DNA of 64,000 bases from assembly GCA_023374025.1 (NCBI GenBank), contig SIJG01000031.1, forward strand, positions 601,108 through 665,107, given 5' to 3'. Positions 34,949 to 46,489 of the stretch are shown piece by piece. Under the pieces are notes generated by a model. The model ran no database searches. It saw only the letters and a program-made list of their open reading frames with translations, and was not told the origin of the DNA. Origin of the DNA: Heterodera schachtii. Lineage: Eukaryota; Nematoda; Chromadorea; Rhabditida; Heteroderidae. Made by a program: the position numbers and the translations under genes. Each line of letters opens with the position of its first letter. Within the stretch, counting starts at the first letter, position 1.

Positions 34949-35099
34949 CCTGCCAAGATATCCCCGCTCAAATGGCAAGACGGAAAACAGTGCCGAACCG
35001 TCGGTGCACTGGTCCAATTCGTCGGCGACGAAAATGCGCTTCCGCTGCCCTTCGATTTGAACACAGTGTTGAAAAAATTTCTAAAAAACGGGAAGGATG

Positions 35100-35800
35100 G
35101 AGTGCAATCATTATAATAAAATAGTGCATACTCCCACAAAATTTAACAATTTTTTTTAAAATTGAAAAAAAAAATTTTTTTTTTTTAATTGGCATTTTTT
35201 TTGCCATAGTTTTCTAATAGAAAACCCTTGGAACTATGAAATATGATAGTGAATTTTATTTCACAAAATCCAAAAAATTGTTAAAGTTTTCGACTTTTTT
35301 CGAGTTAGGGCTAATGGCTTAGTTAAAATTATACCAGAACTCGTCAAGAGTGACTTTTCAAGAAAACATAGGTATATTTTTTTAATTTTGCACAATTTTC
35401 TATCATAATTCATTAAAATTTCTTAGGGGCCTCAAGGGACGGAGAATCCGAATCTGACATTTATTATGACCTATGTCGAACCCCGAACCCGATTTCGAGC
35501 AAAAGTCGAAAATTACAAATTTTCGTAATTTTTTATTTTTGGTCTAAAAATAGTTGATATGATTTTTTATTAGTGAATTGTCCAATATTTACCTCAATTT
35601 GTTTCAAATAAACAATTGATTCTAATACCAAGAAAATGAATGCCACGCGATACCTGCGACTTTGGTCGGTGGCATAGCCAGCCTTTATGCTGTACGCGCC
35701 TTTGTCCATGAACAGCGTCGGTTAGGAGACGAAAATAAATTAATTATTTTAAAAAGCAAAAGCAAAATAATTGTGAAATTAAAATTAATTATAACTAGCG
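35100..35800. other. AT-rich stretch with degenerate arms
   Basis: Contains GAACCCCGAACCCGA at 35480, a half-arm related to the element at 24605. No N-terminal ARP6 exon was found. Confidence 0.35.
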
Positions 35801-37243
35801 CAGGCGCGCTCGCTTCGCTCAGAGTCGGGGGCGTTTGGGCCCCAGTTTTTGGGCTCCCGCGTTTGGGCCCCCGTTTTTGGGCCGTGGCCGTGTCCCGACA
35901 TTTGCGGCCCCAGCTAATAACCGACATTTGCGGCCCGACTTTTGCGGCCCGACATTTGCGGTCCGACATTTGCGGCCCATTTCTTAAGGGTTATTTTCCG
36001 ACATTTGCGGCCCAATGGAAAATCAAACATTTGCGGCACCCAAAATACTAATTTAAAAATTTAACAAAAATTAACCACTTTCTGGTTTCTCTATATATCA
36101 CAGTGAGGTCAGTTATAGTTATTTGAAAATACCAATTTATTTAATTTTAACCAAATTTTTCTTTTCAAAATTTACATGAATATTCTTCTATCTTTTTTTC
36201 AACAAAATTGGGCTTGCTCAAGGCCCCATCTTATTTTAATATAAAATTCGAATAGTAGAAGATGTCGAAGACAAAAAAAATCGAAAGTTCGAAGAAATCC
36301 ATGCCAATCCTATTAATGTATGCGCTTATTAACGAGATTAGTCTGTAATTATTCTTGTGCTGATCAAAAAATAGTTAAATATAGAACATATCATAATAGA
36401 TTCGATAAAAATTTTATGAAATAAAAAGTAGTTAATTTTTGTTAAATTTTTAAATTAGTATTTTGGGGCCGCAAATGTCGGTTATTGGCTGAGGCCGCAA
36501 ATGTCGGACCGCAAATGTCGGGCCGCAAATGTCGGGGTTCCTTTTGGTTTTGGGCCCCAGGGTCGTTTGAGCCCCAAGTACAGAAAAATGAAAAATCACA
36601 GTAAAAACAACTTTTCAAATTTCAGCATAAAAATGTAAAATAAACATTTTAAAAATAAATTCAACAATAATTTTAACAATAGAAAAATGTAAAAATTAAA
36701 AGAAATTCACGGGTTCATAAGGTAATTTGGACAATAAAACAAAAAATCACGGGTTCATTCGATAGTTGCAAGAAATTCCCCGGAGAAACTCCAAAATAAT
36801 GTGAAATTGACCCATCAGAACTCAATTTAGCGAAGGTGTAAAAGTGGCCTTCGTAAGACAATTCTACTTTTTGTTTTTTGGTTGCAATTGGGTTAGCCAT
36901 TTCTGAAAAATGTCCAAATCAGAATGTACATCAAATTGGTTAACTATCAAAAAATTGTAAAAAAATGAGCGAATGTTAATTAAACCTAACTTATGCCAAG
37001 TGGCGAGGGATCCCTCAGGCTTAGTTTTTAGAATCTTAATTTTTAAAAAAGCACATTTTTATATTTTTAGGTTGGGCCAAACGACCCTGGGGCCCAAACG
37101 ACCCCGGGGCCCAAAAACGGGGGCCCAAACGCGGGGGCCCAAAAACGGGGGCCCAAACGCGGGGGCCCAAAAACGGGGGCCCAAACGCGGGGGCCCAAAA
37201 ACGGGGGCCCAAACGCTCTGGTCCCCTTCGCTCGCGCTAATCG
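35800..37243. mobile_element. Nested inverted-repeat elements (GGGCCCAAACG outside, TTTGCGGCCCGACA inside)
   Basis: The outer ends TAGCGCAGGCGCGC...CGTTTGGGCC and GGGCCCAAACGCTCTGG...CGCTCGCGCTA mirror each other, with a 30-base tandem of GGGCCCAAACGCGGG and GGGCCCAAAAACGGG at 37090-37215. Within it, 35898-36030 holds about five ACATTTGCGGCCCG units mirrored by CCGCAAATGTCGG units at 36468-36536, a second element inside the first. An open frame at 36715-36900 (minus, 61 codons, start MANPIATKKQKVELSYEG) lies between the arms and is unrecognised. Confidence 0.6.
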
Positions 37244-37289
37244 AAATTAAAAAACTCACTAACCTCACCTAACTTGATCTTCTCTATCT

Positions 37290-37301
37290 CAGCTTTTCTC
37301 A

Positions 37302-37348
<47 letters not shown>

Positions 37349-37536
37349 CTCTCCTTTTTTTCTTTCTCATCTATCTTTTTCTTATTTCGCACTCTTACTC
37401 TTTCTTCCCTTTCTCTATCTCTCTCAGTTTCTTTCTCTCTCTCTCCTTTTTCTGTTTCTCTCTCTCTCTCTCTCTCCTTCTCTCTCTCTCTTTCTCTCTC
37501 TCCTCTTTTCTCTCTCCCCTTTTCCCTCTCTATATT

Positions 37537-37569
<33 letters not shown>

Positions 37570-37605
37570 CTTTTTTTCTCTTTCTCTCTCTCTTTTCAGG
37601 TCTCT
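37290..37605. repeat. CT microsatellite
   Basis: Over 300 bases of CT/CTTT repeats. The open frames across it (Ser/Leu-rich on plus, Arg/Glu-rich on minus) are compositional only. Confidence 0.95.
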
Positions 37606-37814
37606 TTCTTATCCTTCTAAAAACAATCTTCAATAAATAAATTCAAAATGTTTGTTTACTTGTGAGACAAAAGGAAAAAATTATATAGATATAATATATT
37701 ATTTAAATTCCGCTACATAATTAAAATATATTTTTATATTAATCATATGCATGATGAATCGAAGTTTAAACCGAATTTTATTATGTTTGCTTTGTTGGTT
37801 TTGGCATATTAGAC

Positions 37815-38500
37815 CAGAGATGCGATATCTGAGTATTTTTACTCATTTTGTGGTCTTTTAGAGGGTCAAAGAGGATTTTTTTGAAAAATGAGGATTTGCG
37901 TATTTTTGTGGTCTTTTGATAAAAAAAAAAGTGACAAAAACGCATGATTTTTTAAAAAATTATGTATATTTGGCAAAATGTTCGAACTTTTTCTTCAAAT
38001 CTTTAAACATTTTTTCGAAAAATCCTCATTTTGCAATAAATTTTAATTAACTGTTAACAAATCCCATTCAAAATCCCAAAAATTTTTCCGGCAGCGCCTG
38101 TCGGCACTGCCGCTCCCCCACCCCCAATGTTCCCAAAAAGTTTTTTGGAAAAACCGCGCCACAAAAAAGCAATTTAAAAGCAAAAAATTAAGAATTGTCA
38201 ATTTATTAAAAGAATATAAATTGATTTTTTTAATTTTGTTTTTTTGGAGGTTTTAAACAAGATTAGTTATTTTGCGATTCTCGACCAATTTTTTAAGAAA
38301 AAAAAAATAGGAATTATTGGGGTCCGGCGGCGCTGATAGGCGCCATGATGGTTACAAACGAAAAATATGACAATTAAGTGATTTTGTTCGCATTTTATGA
38401 TGTTTTAAAAAATGAGGATTTTTCATGCCAAATGAGGATTTTTTTGAGGATTTTTTATGGCTGAAATGAGGATTTTCAAAATTTTGAGATCGCATCTCTG
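37815..38500. mobile_element. hAT-like element, GAGGATTTTT arms, copy 1
   Basis: TIRs CAGAGATGCGATATCTGAG and GAGATCGCATCTCTG with 7 of 8 matching duplication (TATTAGAC / AATTAGAC). The arms are units of AATGAGGATTTTT and TTTTGTGGTC. Two GC hairpin cores in opposite orientation lie at 38088-38112 and 38323-38349, each with the CTGTTAACAAAT-type or mirrored flank. Non-coding. Confidence 0.85.
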
Positions 38501-38539
38501 AATTAGACTATAAAGACTTCCTTTAAAATCAATAAGAAG

Positions 38540-39769
38540 TAGAGACCGGACGGGATCGGGGTCCCGCGGGATTTCTTCGGGATCCCGCGGGATTAAATTC
38601 GGGATCCCGACCTCGGGATCCGTCCCGAACGATTTTTTAAATTCATCGGGATTGATCGGGATTTCATCGGGATCCCGAACCGGGATCCCTCCCGACATTT
38701 TACCAATCCCGCGGGCTCCCGCGGGATTGAAGTCATGATAATTTTTCGAAAAATCTCCATTTTTTAATTAATATCTTGAATTTTAAATAAAAAATATTGT
38801 CATTTGCTAATTTTTCTTAAAAAAATCGGTAAAAATCCCAAAAAATTTCCACAGGTCTCCAAAATTCCAATAAAATTTTCAAAGTTAACGTAAAAGTTGG
38901 CTATTTTGTGACTTTTATTTTTTTCAAAAAAGAATTATCAAAATTTTTTTTAATTCCTAAAATATTATTTTAAAACTTTTAGGTTATGACACAACAATTT
39001 CTAAGAATTTTGTGCACAAAATTAGATTAGAAATTGTTGTCTACGTATTTTTCCTTCGGTGCATATCTGCAGCGCCGGACTCTAAAATCCTTATTTTCCT
39101 GAAAATTTTGCTCAAAATCGCTAAAAAATTTTGGTTTTTTGGACAAAATCTGTTAACAAATCGCATCAAAAATTACAAAATTTTTCCCGGCGGCACCTAT
39201 CGGCACCGCCGGCCTCCACATTGTTCCCTAAAGTTTTTGAAAAAATCTCAGCAAAAAAATCATAGAAATCTGATTTTTTGGCTCCGATGCACTTAACGAT
39301 TTGCTAATTTTCCTCAAATTGTTCAAACTGATCATAGGAGGCGAAAATATAAAAATTTATATTAATTAAATTGTAAAAAACAATTTAAAGCTATGTTGTT
39401 AAATGTTCTAATTTTTGGTCCTAAAACCTGATTTTTTAGGCATGATATTCGATTGAAAATTTTCTAAAAACCTGATATAATTCCCATACTTATTTTTCTT
39501 CAATGGAATTGATCAATTATAAATATTAGATAAGCATTATAACAAAACTTGACACAAAACGTAAAAAAATTTGAGTTTTTTTCAAATCCCGATAATCCCG
39601 CGGGATCTCGAAAAAAAATCTTCGGGATTGATCGGGATCGGGATTCGGTCGGGATCCCGAGTCGGGATCCGTCCCGATCGTTTTTATGAAATGTTCGGGA
39701 TTGATCGGGATCGGGATTCAGTCGGGATCCCGACTCGGGATCCCTCCGACCCCAGTTGTCCGGTCTCTA
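38540..39769. mobile_element. hAT-like element, GGGATCGGGATCC arms, TSD ATAAGAAG
   Basis: TIRs TAGAGACCGGAC and GTCCGGTCTCTA with exact duplications ATAAGAAG (38532-38539, 39770-39777). The arms repeat CGGGATCCCG and TTGATCGGGAT. The interior has a complete core at 39187-39212 with the flank ATCTGTTAACAAATCGCATC. A 94-codon open frame (39012-39296) crosses the core and is not credible as a gene. Confidence 0.9.
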
Positions 39770-40166
39770 ATAAGAAGCATTCACAAATCAAAATCAATAT
39801 AAGCCCGAAAAAAAAATAAAAAATTTGGAGTGCGAATTCGAAGATATTTTTTTTTTTTTTTTGCTCCGCGCGCCAAACTTTTTTTTGTTTCTCTCCATTG
39901 TTATTTGGAAATTTCAGCGCCGCAGAGCAAAAAACAGGAATTTGTAGCCCCTTTTCGCCAAAAACGACTATTTTTGCCATTTTGGCGTCTAAATTTTAAA
40001 AAAAGGCTATTTTTTTTAAATTTTAATACTTTTTTGTGGAGTTTTTTTTTTGGAAAAAAAGGCCAAAAAAGGAACGAAAACAGAAAAATACCAAAAAAGG
40101 CTACTTGCCGTACTTCCCGTCTACACCAAGGCGGAAAAAGGCGCCAACCAGCAGAGCAGATTACAC

Positions 40167-40893
40167 CAGAGCTGTGATCTCAAAATTTTAAAATCCTCAT
40201 TTCAGCCGTAAAAAATCCTCATTTGACATGAAAAATCCTCATTTTTTAGAACATCATAAAATGCGAACAAAATCAGTTAACTGTCATTTTTCCGTTTGAA
40301 AAACAATCACGGCGCCTATCAACGCCGCCGCACTCCAATAATTCCTATTTTTTCTTAAAAATTGGCCCTGAATCATAAAATTGGATCACAAAATTGTAAA
40401 TTTTTAGTAAAATCTACATATAACTACATAATCTTATTTAAAAGCTAAAAAAAAAAATTGATTTCTATTGATTTAATAAATTAACATTTCTTTAATTTTT
40501 TGCTTTTAAATTACTCTTTTTGTGGCGCGGTTTTCCAAAAAACTTTTTGGGAACTTGGGGGAGGTGGTCCGGCAGTGCCGATAGGCACTGCAGGAAAAAA
40601 TTTGGAATTTTGAGTGCGATTTGTTAACAGATTTTGTCACAAAAATGATTTTGACTGAGGATTTTTCGAAAAAATATTTAAGATTTGAAGAAAAAGTTCG
40701 AACATTTAGCCAAATATACACAGTTTTTCAAAAAATCATGCGTTTTTGTCACTTTTTTATCAAAAGACCACAAAAATCCTCAAATTTCTCAAAAGACCAC
40801 AAAAATCCGCAAATCCTCATTTTTCAAAAAAATCCTCTTTGACCCTCTAAAAGACCACAAAATGAGGAAAAATCCTCAGATATCACAGCTCTG
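40167..40893. mobile_element. hAT-like element, GAGGATTTTT arms, copy 2, TSD GATTACAC
   Basis: TIRs CAGAGCTGTGATCTC and ATATCACAGCTCTG, exact duplication GATTACAC (40159-40166, 40894-40901). Same arm units as the copies at 37815 and 48202. Cores at 40308-40331 and 40567-40591 in opposite orientation. Confidence 0.95.
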
Positions 40894-40899
40894 GATTAC

Positions 40900-41530
40900 A
40901 CACACTTTGCTGGTTTTGCCCTTTTTATATGGTGCTAGGTCGATCCAAAAAAAAAAACTCAGTGATTGATTGGTCATTTGCCGGAAGCCGATCGCACCAT
41001 TCCGGGGCATCAAAAGTGCCTGATCCGGAATCCGGACCGGCCTAGTTAAGAACAATTTTTTCTTCAGTTTTTCAAGGGCTATCTCCCAGGCCGGGTCCGG
41101 TCCTTGATCCATTCACTTGGAGCCCGTCATGGGTCGGGCACTTCTGCCGGAGGACCCTCAGCCTTGCCCCCGACCCTGTTGATGGCCAACCCAAAGCTAA
41201 GCGTGCCAGTACCTGCGGCTTTTTTGTACAGCTCGATGAGCTCTACAAAATGGTATCAATGACGTCAGGCTAGGTCTACTACAAATGGAGAAAATTGGCG
41301 AGAAGTGATGTGATGAAAAAAAATTGAAAATGACTTGCGTCCCGCCGTACATTAGGGTTAAGCGGACGGCACGGCACATTGATTTTATGAATTGAATTGT
41401 TAAACTTATTTATTTAATTTATCAATAACTGAGTTTTTTTTTTGGACCGCCTACATAGTTTTTTTTTGGATCGACTCACCACGTTTTTATATGACACAAA
41501 ATTTTATATGACATAAAATTCTTTGGTCTT
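40900..41530. other. Intergenic stretch, GC-richer
   Basis: Contains GATCCGGAATCCGGACCGG and GGCCGGGTCCGG blocks (41020-41105), perhaps remains of an arm. The minus open frame 40876-41112 is not recognisable. Confidence 0.3.
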
Positions 41531-41535
41531 TTTAT

Positions 41536-42495
41536 TAGAGTGCGACGGGACCGGGACCGGGCCGGGAATTCCCGGTCATCCGAGGTCCCTGTCCCGGTTC
41601 CCGGTCCCGGGTTTTGAAAAGCTCAGGTCCCGGTCCCGGTCCCGGTAGGGCAACCGGGAACCGGGAAAAAGAAGCACTGGTAAGAATGGGGGTCTGAGTG
41701 GAAAATTAGTAATGAAAATTAGAGTCAAAGGAAAAAATATAAAAAAAATGATTAAAAATATTCTTTAAAAGTTGTGCAAGCAATTGTGCAAATGGCCTAG
41801 TGGCTCGTCCCCTTGACTTTTGTCTACTTCTTTTCCCTGGTTCAATCCCTCTACGGAAATTAATATATTTTGAATTTTCTTTTTGTATATTCATGGTTTT
41901 CCTATCGACAAAATATGATTTCTCATATATTTTTTTGTTTATATATATTTTATTATTTTTTTAAATGAAAATACGTACAAATTGAGCCTAATAAATCCAA
42001 AAAACCTGCCTTTTTGTTGATAATCTGTTAACAAATTGGACTCAAATTTTCAAAATTTTCCCGGCGGCGCCTATCGGCACCGCCGGTCTCCTCTTTCTCC
42101 ACAAAAGTTTTTTGGAAAAAGCGCGCCGAAAAAATGATCAGAAAAGTAATATAAATTTATAATAATATTCGATCATTTAATCCAAAAATGATTATTTTAA
42201 AAAATAATTTAAATAAATTTAGTTTGATTAATTTTCATTAATTTAATTATGCTTTAACTTTTGGATTTTATTAAATAAAAAACAAAATAAAAATTTAATT
42301 TAGTATTATTTTCAATTGAAATAAATTAAAATTTGAATTTTTTAAAATTTTTTTGAATTTTTTGAATTTTTAAAAAGTCCCGGTTGGTCCCGGTTCCGGT
42401 CCCGAAAAAAAATTGAGGTCCCGGTCCCGGCTTCTCAGGTCCCGGCAAGTCCCGGTCCCGGTTTTGCCCAAAATTCCCGGTCCCGTCGCACTCTA
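41536..42495. mobile_element. hAT-like element, GTCCCGGTCCCGG arms, TSD CTTTTTAT
   Basis: TIRs TAGAGTGCGACGGGACC and GGTCCCGTCGCACTCTA, exact duplications CTTTTTAT (41528-41535, 42496-42503). The arms are tandem GGGACCGGG units. One full core at 42061-42086 with ATCTGTTAACAAATTGGACT before it and a GGAAAAAGCGCGCC segment after it. A tRNA-like module lies at 41793-41860. Related solo arms are at 12166, 51705 and 58935. Confidence 0.95.
41793..41862 (+). ncRNA. tRNA-like module inside hAT-like element
   Basis: ATGGCCTAGTGGCTCG is a textbook A box, and CTGGTTCAATCCCTC some 45 bases later a B box. No convincing acceptor stem closes it, so a tRNA-derived module rather than a gene. Confidence 0.45.
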
Positions 42496-42499
42496 CTTT

Positions 42500-43160
42500 T
42501 TATGATGGGATGCAAAAAGAGGGTGAGAAACGCGTAGAGCGGCCACTTTCCCTCGAGTTTAGCTCATTTCTTTTTCCGTGTATGCATGCACTATTTCTTC
42601 ACAGACAGTGCCGGTCAAAAAACGAAATTTGTATCAATAAGTGGAGAGTGCGAGAAAAAAAAAAAAGATCTTTCTTTTTCAAGAATTTTTGGTAACTCAC
42701 TTTGTTCTCATTTTCGGAAGCGAACAAAAGAACTAAAAAATTTTGAAAAATTCTCTTTGGCGTTTTTTTTAAATTTCTAAAATCACGATCCGTAGGGTTT
42801 ATTTTCGATTTTTTTTGCATTTTTCTTGTGAAAATTTCTAAATAATGGCTGAAATATGGATAAAAAAAAAGCAAAATGAATGCTGGAAAGCGTTCAAAAT
42901 TTCTGCGGAAAATTATTATTCTTTTGGACTGACAATTTAGTCTTTAAATGTTTGTTTTTTTTTGAAAACCCCAATTAATTAACACGGAAAAAGGCGAATA
43001 TTCGCGCACATGGATTTCTTTTTTTATCCTCCATTTGAGCACCTGAGCCCAATCAAATTTAACACGCTGAAAAAATTACAGTTCTTTCTTTGAATAATTT
43101 TCAGCTGTGCAATCACAGTTTCTGACCCGATTATGAAAAGCACAATCATTTTGGTGATCA
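42500..43160. other. Intergenic AT-rich stretch
   Basis: No paired repeat or gene recognised. Open frames at 42510-42874 lack features. Confidence 0.3.
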
Positions 43161-43184
43161 GAAGATCGACTGTTTGTGCAAGAG

Positions 43185-43420
43185 AAAAAGATAGAGAGAG
43201 AGGTGGATTAAGAAAAAGGAGAGAGACTGGGATAGAAAGAGAGGAGAGAGAGAGAGAGAGAGAGACACGGAAGCTGAGAGAGAGAGAGACAGGGAGGCTG
43301 AGAGAGAGAGAGAGAGAGCGACAGGGAGGCTGAGAGAGGGAGAGAGAAGAGAAAGAGGGAAAGAGAAGAGGGAGAGAGAGAGAGAGAGAACTTGCGCGTG
43401 CACGTGAGAAACAGCAAGGG
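43185..43420. repeat. GA microsatellite
   Basis: GAGAGA runs with embedded GGGAGGCTGAGAGAG units (43270-43350). Long open frames on both strands are compositional. Confidence 0.9.
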
Positions 43421-43471
43421 GACGACAGATATGCATGCGGCGCCGCGTGCGCGTGCGGAAGTGAACAAGCG

Positions 43472-46300
43472 GCACGACGACATTTCGCCAACTAAGCCAA
43501 ATTCGGACGTTTCGCCAACTCACCTAAAAAATGACATTTTGCCAACTGACATTTCGCCAACTTAACATCTCGCCAATTGACATCTCGCCAACTGAACATC
43601 TCGCCAACTCACCCAAAAAATGACATTTCGCCAACTAATTTCGCCAACTGGACTAAAACCTATTTTTAATTGTGGAAACAATAATAAAATTCAATATAAA
43701 AGTGCATAAATGAATGGAAATTTTTATTTTATAAAAAAATAATAAAAAACGTAAAATAAAAAATTTTAAAATCAATTTCCATCGCCATCATCTGTTTCTT
43801 CGCCACTATCTTCATTTCCACGGACGTGAAGCCCCTCCACAAAGCCTTACATGACGAGTCCAAGCAGATTTAATGTATTTGCCAATCCTTCTTCTGATTC
43901 AAAGTCGGCCTCGTCAAGAATCTGCATCACATTCTGTTCCTTTATGATGTACCGTTGCGGACGTTTTCTGCTTTTCTGAAGATGTTCTGCGCGTCCGATG
44001 TCCAGCTGTTTGTCGATGTCCCTTGTGAATGCAGTAATGAAGTCACTCAATGATGGTTGAGTTCACGCTGAAATACCAAAAATTAATGTTTTTCTAAGTA
44101 TTTTTTGTACAGCGAATTGGCCATGTGCGGCCTCCATGCCGTTATTCGTTCGTTCAAATGCCATTTGAGCCCTGATGTGCACATTCCAAAACGATATCGG
44201 GAAGCGCGGAGGACGGACAATCTCATGTTCCAGCGTCGAATAAGCTGTAAGCTGCTTTCTTCTGACAATGGAATGGTTGGAGTTGAAGGTTGTGGCGAAT
44301 GCAGTCCGAATTGTATTGGTCCACTGCCTGTCATTATGGATGCCTGGGACATACTGAACGCTAAAATTGAAAAAAATTTCATAAATTTCATGACAGAATA
44401 GGTGCATTTACGAGTTGTGCTTCGAGTGCGACGCAGAAGAAAGTGTCCGACATCAGCATGCGGTTCAAATGCCTCCGCCCCGCGATCAATCTCGAATTGA
44501 GTGGTGCCAATGTAGGTTTTTGCAAAATGCGCTAGCCATCCTTGAACTCCAAGCGGTGCCGCGCTGACAATAGTTGAAAAAGCGAGCCGAACGTAAAGTG
44601 GCGGAATGAGTGCCAAAGAAAGAACTGATCTGATTTTGAAAAAACAAATAAATACATATAAGCTAATGAAAGACACCTGAATGTTTTGTGAACGGATTTC
44701 CTTTGAACCGGTGCTTCGTCGTCATCTTCGTTCAACAAATTAAAAATGCCCATGCTTCTGGCTTTTCGGAACACCGCTTGCGCCATGTGGAAGCTGCAGC
44801 CCGAGCGTTCGCATGACGGGAAGACATGACGCATCGCTTTCAGCATTCCAATCTCGAAGTCGCTCATCACTTAAAATAATTATTAATGAAGATAATCTGC
44901 TGTTTTTTTTGCTTTTTATGGGAAGGATGGGTTCAACGGCACGCTTCAACTGTTGGAGGACTTCTGTGTAGTACTTCGAGGCTTTACCAGGTAGTAAAGC
45001 TTGCGCTGCAACCAACATTCGGTTGTTGACATAACAGCCGATGACGAACACCTGCATCCACGGCTTTGGCGCACTTCGGAATGTGCCATCGAGGCTCCAC
45101 CTACGATTCTGTTTGAGCACTGACAACAGCTGAAATTAAGCTGATTTAAAAAAAGGAAATGGGTAAAGGTAGCATGCCTTGCTATGGCTGAAAACCAGGA
45201 CGACATCAGATTGTCCAGTCCTCACTCTACGACTGTCATAAATGAGGACGGACTCACCATTCTTTATCAAAAGACCAGGCGGAATTTGGATTTTCAGTGG
45301 GTCAACGCAGTTAACTTTGCCCACAAATTGTTCTTTGCTCTAGTAATGTTTTACCATTACTTGAGTAAATGTGTTTTCTACCTGTTCGTCATTCGGTCAA
45401 GCGCTTCATTGGTGCCGAGCAGTTCAAAAACTTCATCGTCGACGTCCGTCCTTGTTTGTGCACGCAGTTGAGATGGTTTCCTTTTTGGCTCCTCCTTGAC
45501 CATGAGCTTCATCAGATTTCGTTTCGTCTCTGCATTATAACGCGATGGTGCACAACCATGGTGATGTGATTTTGGGCCCAAAATGCCTGTCATCAAATCG
45601 TTGTCTTCCAATTTGGCTGTCGCTGGACAATTGCGCTGTTCGCACCTGAACCAGCTGCCATCTTTTCTGATTTTGAGAAAGCGAAAGCCTGAAAAATAAA
45701 GAAATAAAAAATCAAAAAAACTATTCACACCTTGGTGCCAAAGACAAAGCGCTCCTCGGATTGTTTCGCCACGTTGGAATTGAACAGGCTCACAATTTTC
45801 TTCATCGTCGCTTTCAGCGACGTTCAAAACGTTGCTGGTTGAAGCGCCTTCCATTTGTTGTTCTGTGGCCGTCCTCTCAACATTCAGTACGCTGTCTTCA
45901 TTTGCTGGAATTCGGGGCCTTTTAATTGGCTTTTGCAGACTCTCAAGTATTTCACGTACAGTTGGCATTTCTTACTAGATTTGAAAATCCTTTTTGTTTA
46001 AGTAGAAAAAAAAATTCTAAAAACTTGATATGTTTGATGAAAAAGAAACAGTTTCGTTTATTTTTTTTCTCATATGTTAATATCATGGCTATTTGGCGAA
46101 ATGAATGTTTTTGGCAAAATGTCAGTTGGCGAAACGTCCGAATTTAGCTTAGTTGGCGAAACGTCCGAATTTGGCTTAGTTGGCGAAATGTCATTTTTTG
46201 GGTGAGTTGGCGAAACGTCTGAATTTGGCTTAATTGGCGAGATGTCAGTTGGCGAAGTGTCAGTTGGCGAGATGTCCAGTTGGCAAAATGTCCACACACC
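43472..46300. mobile_element. Complete Mutator-like element, TSD GAACAAGCG
   Basis: A 2.83-kb element bounded by exact 9-base duplications GAACAAGCG (43463-43471, 46301-46309). Ends GCACGACGACATTTCGCC and the complement of GGTGTGTGGACATTTTGCC. Each end carries about 130-200 bases of tandem units related to ACATTTCGCCAACT (left: 43485-43660; right: 46095-46290, mirrored). Between them is one multi-exon transposase gene on the minus strand. Terminus, duplication length and transposase agree on the Mutator superfamily. Confidence 0.9.
43847..45968 (-). CDS. Mutator-like (MULE) transposase
   Basis: Starts MPTVREILESLQKP at 45968. A FLYWCH-like zinc-finger region follows (GFRFLKIRKDGSWFRC, CPATAKL, KSHHHGC). 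Then IPPGLLIKNG and SDVVLVFSHSK, then the catalytic core: RRWSLDGTFRSAPKPWMQVF with the first acidic residue in SLDGTF, LSDFEIGMLKAMRHVFP with the second Asp, and GCSFHMAQAVFRK (the C..H of the MULE domain). Near the C-terminus PRFPISFWNVH and ERTNNGMEAAHGQF match the usual 'W...RTNNxxE.WH' motif holding the last acidic residue. It ends ANTLNLLGLVM. Introns are short; one at about 45125-45170 appears to use a GC donor (AAG/GCATGC). No stop interrupts the blocks I could join, so the protein may be functional. Confidence 0.8.
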
Positions 46301-46339
46301 GAACAAGCGCCGACCCACCTCACCGGTCGATGCGCGTGT

Positions 46340-46480
46340 CTTCTTCTTCCTCTTCTTCTTCTCGTCCTCTCTGTCTCTTTCGGCTTTTCCTCATCCCTTT
46401 TTTCTTTTCTTTGCTCTTCCTTTTCTGTCTCTCTCTCTTTTCCCATTCCCTCTTTTTCTCTTCCAATTTCACTCTTTGCC
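46340..46480. repeat. CT-rich tract
   Basis: CTTCTTCCT and CTCTTT repeats. Together with the GA tract at 43185 it flanks the Mutator-like element, which inserted beside it. Confidence 0.8.
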
Positions 46481-46489
46481 GGTGCCTTA

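Larger units (their letters stand above)
31444..35080 (-). pseudogene. arp-6: ARP6 (actin-related protein 6) relic
   Basis: Minus-strand exons match ARP6 in order. About 34957-35080 (IFVADELDQCTDG, VLPFERGYL). About 34255-34401 (NWDMQLQIWNRLFG ... LVLTDPNEVGIVMN). About 33424-33612 with a 49-base intron (AHNPCCVVVDSG, HSFTHIVPFVGG). About 32756-32845 (NDIGGKALTNQLKDWISYRQ). About 32612-32690 (DDCCFVSTDFQRDMDRW). About 31696-31785 (VDCVLPDFM). 31444-31626 (VERFALPELLI, QQMGIPEHCVRPL). ARP6 is a subunit of SWR1/SRCAP-type complexes that load H2A.Z. Defects: an in-frame TAA after LFGTEGAGLGVGC near 34328, no N-terminal exon (the VLDNGAYNAK region), a missing piece before the SACTAQAH exon, and loss of roughly the last 100 residues after NGWQRVRRIAGA. 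A hAT-like element sits at the donor of the first exon. Confidence 0.8.

Noticed and set aside
37274..37636. 120-codon Ser/Leu-rich open frame and its minus counterpart
   Set aside because: It lies wholly in a CT microsatellite; open frames are expected from composition.
39012..39296. 94-codon open frame with an apparent signal-like hydrophobic start
   Set aside because: Crosses the hairpin core inside a hAT-like element; the core copies elsewhere are not open in this frame.
43133..43523. Several 66-155-codon open frames on both strands
   Set aside because: GA microsatellite beside the Mutator-like element; no domain and frames on both strands.
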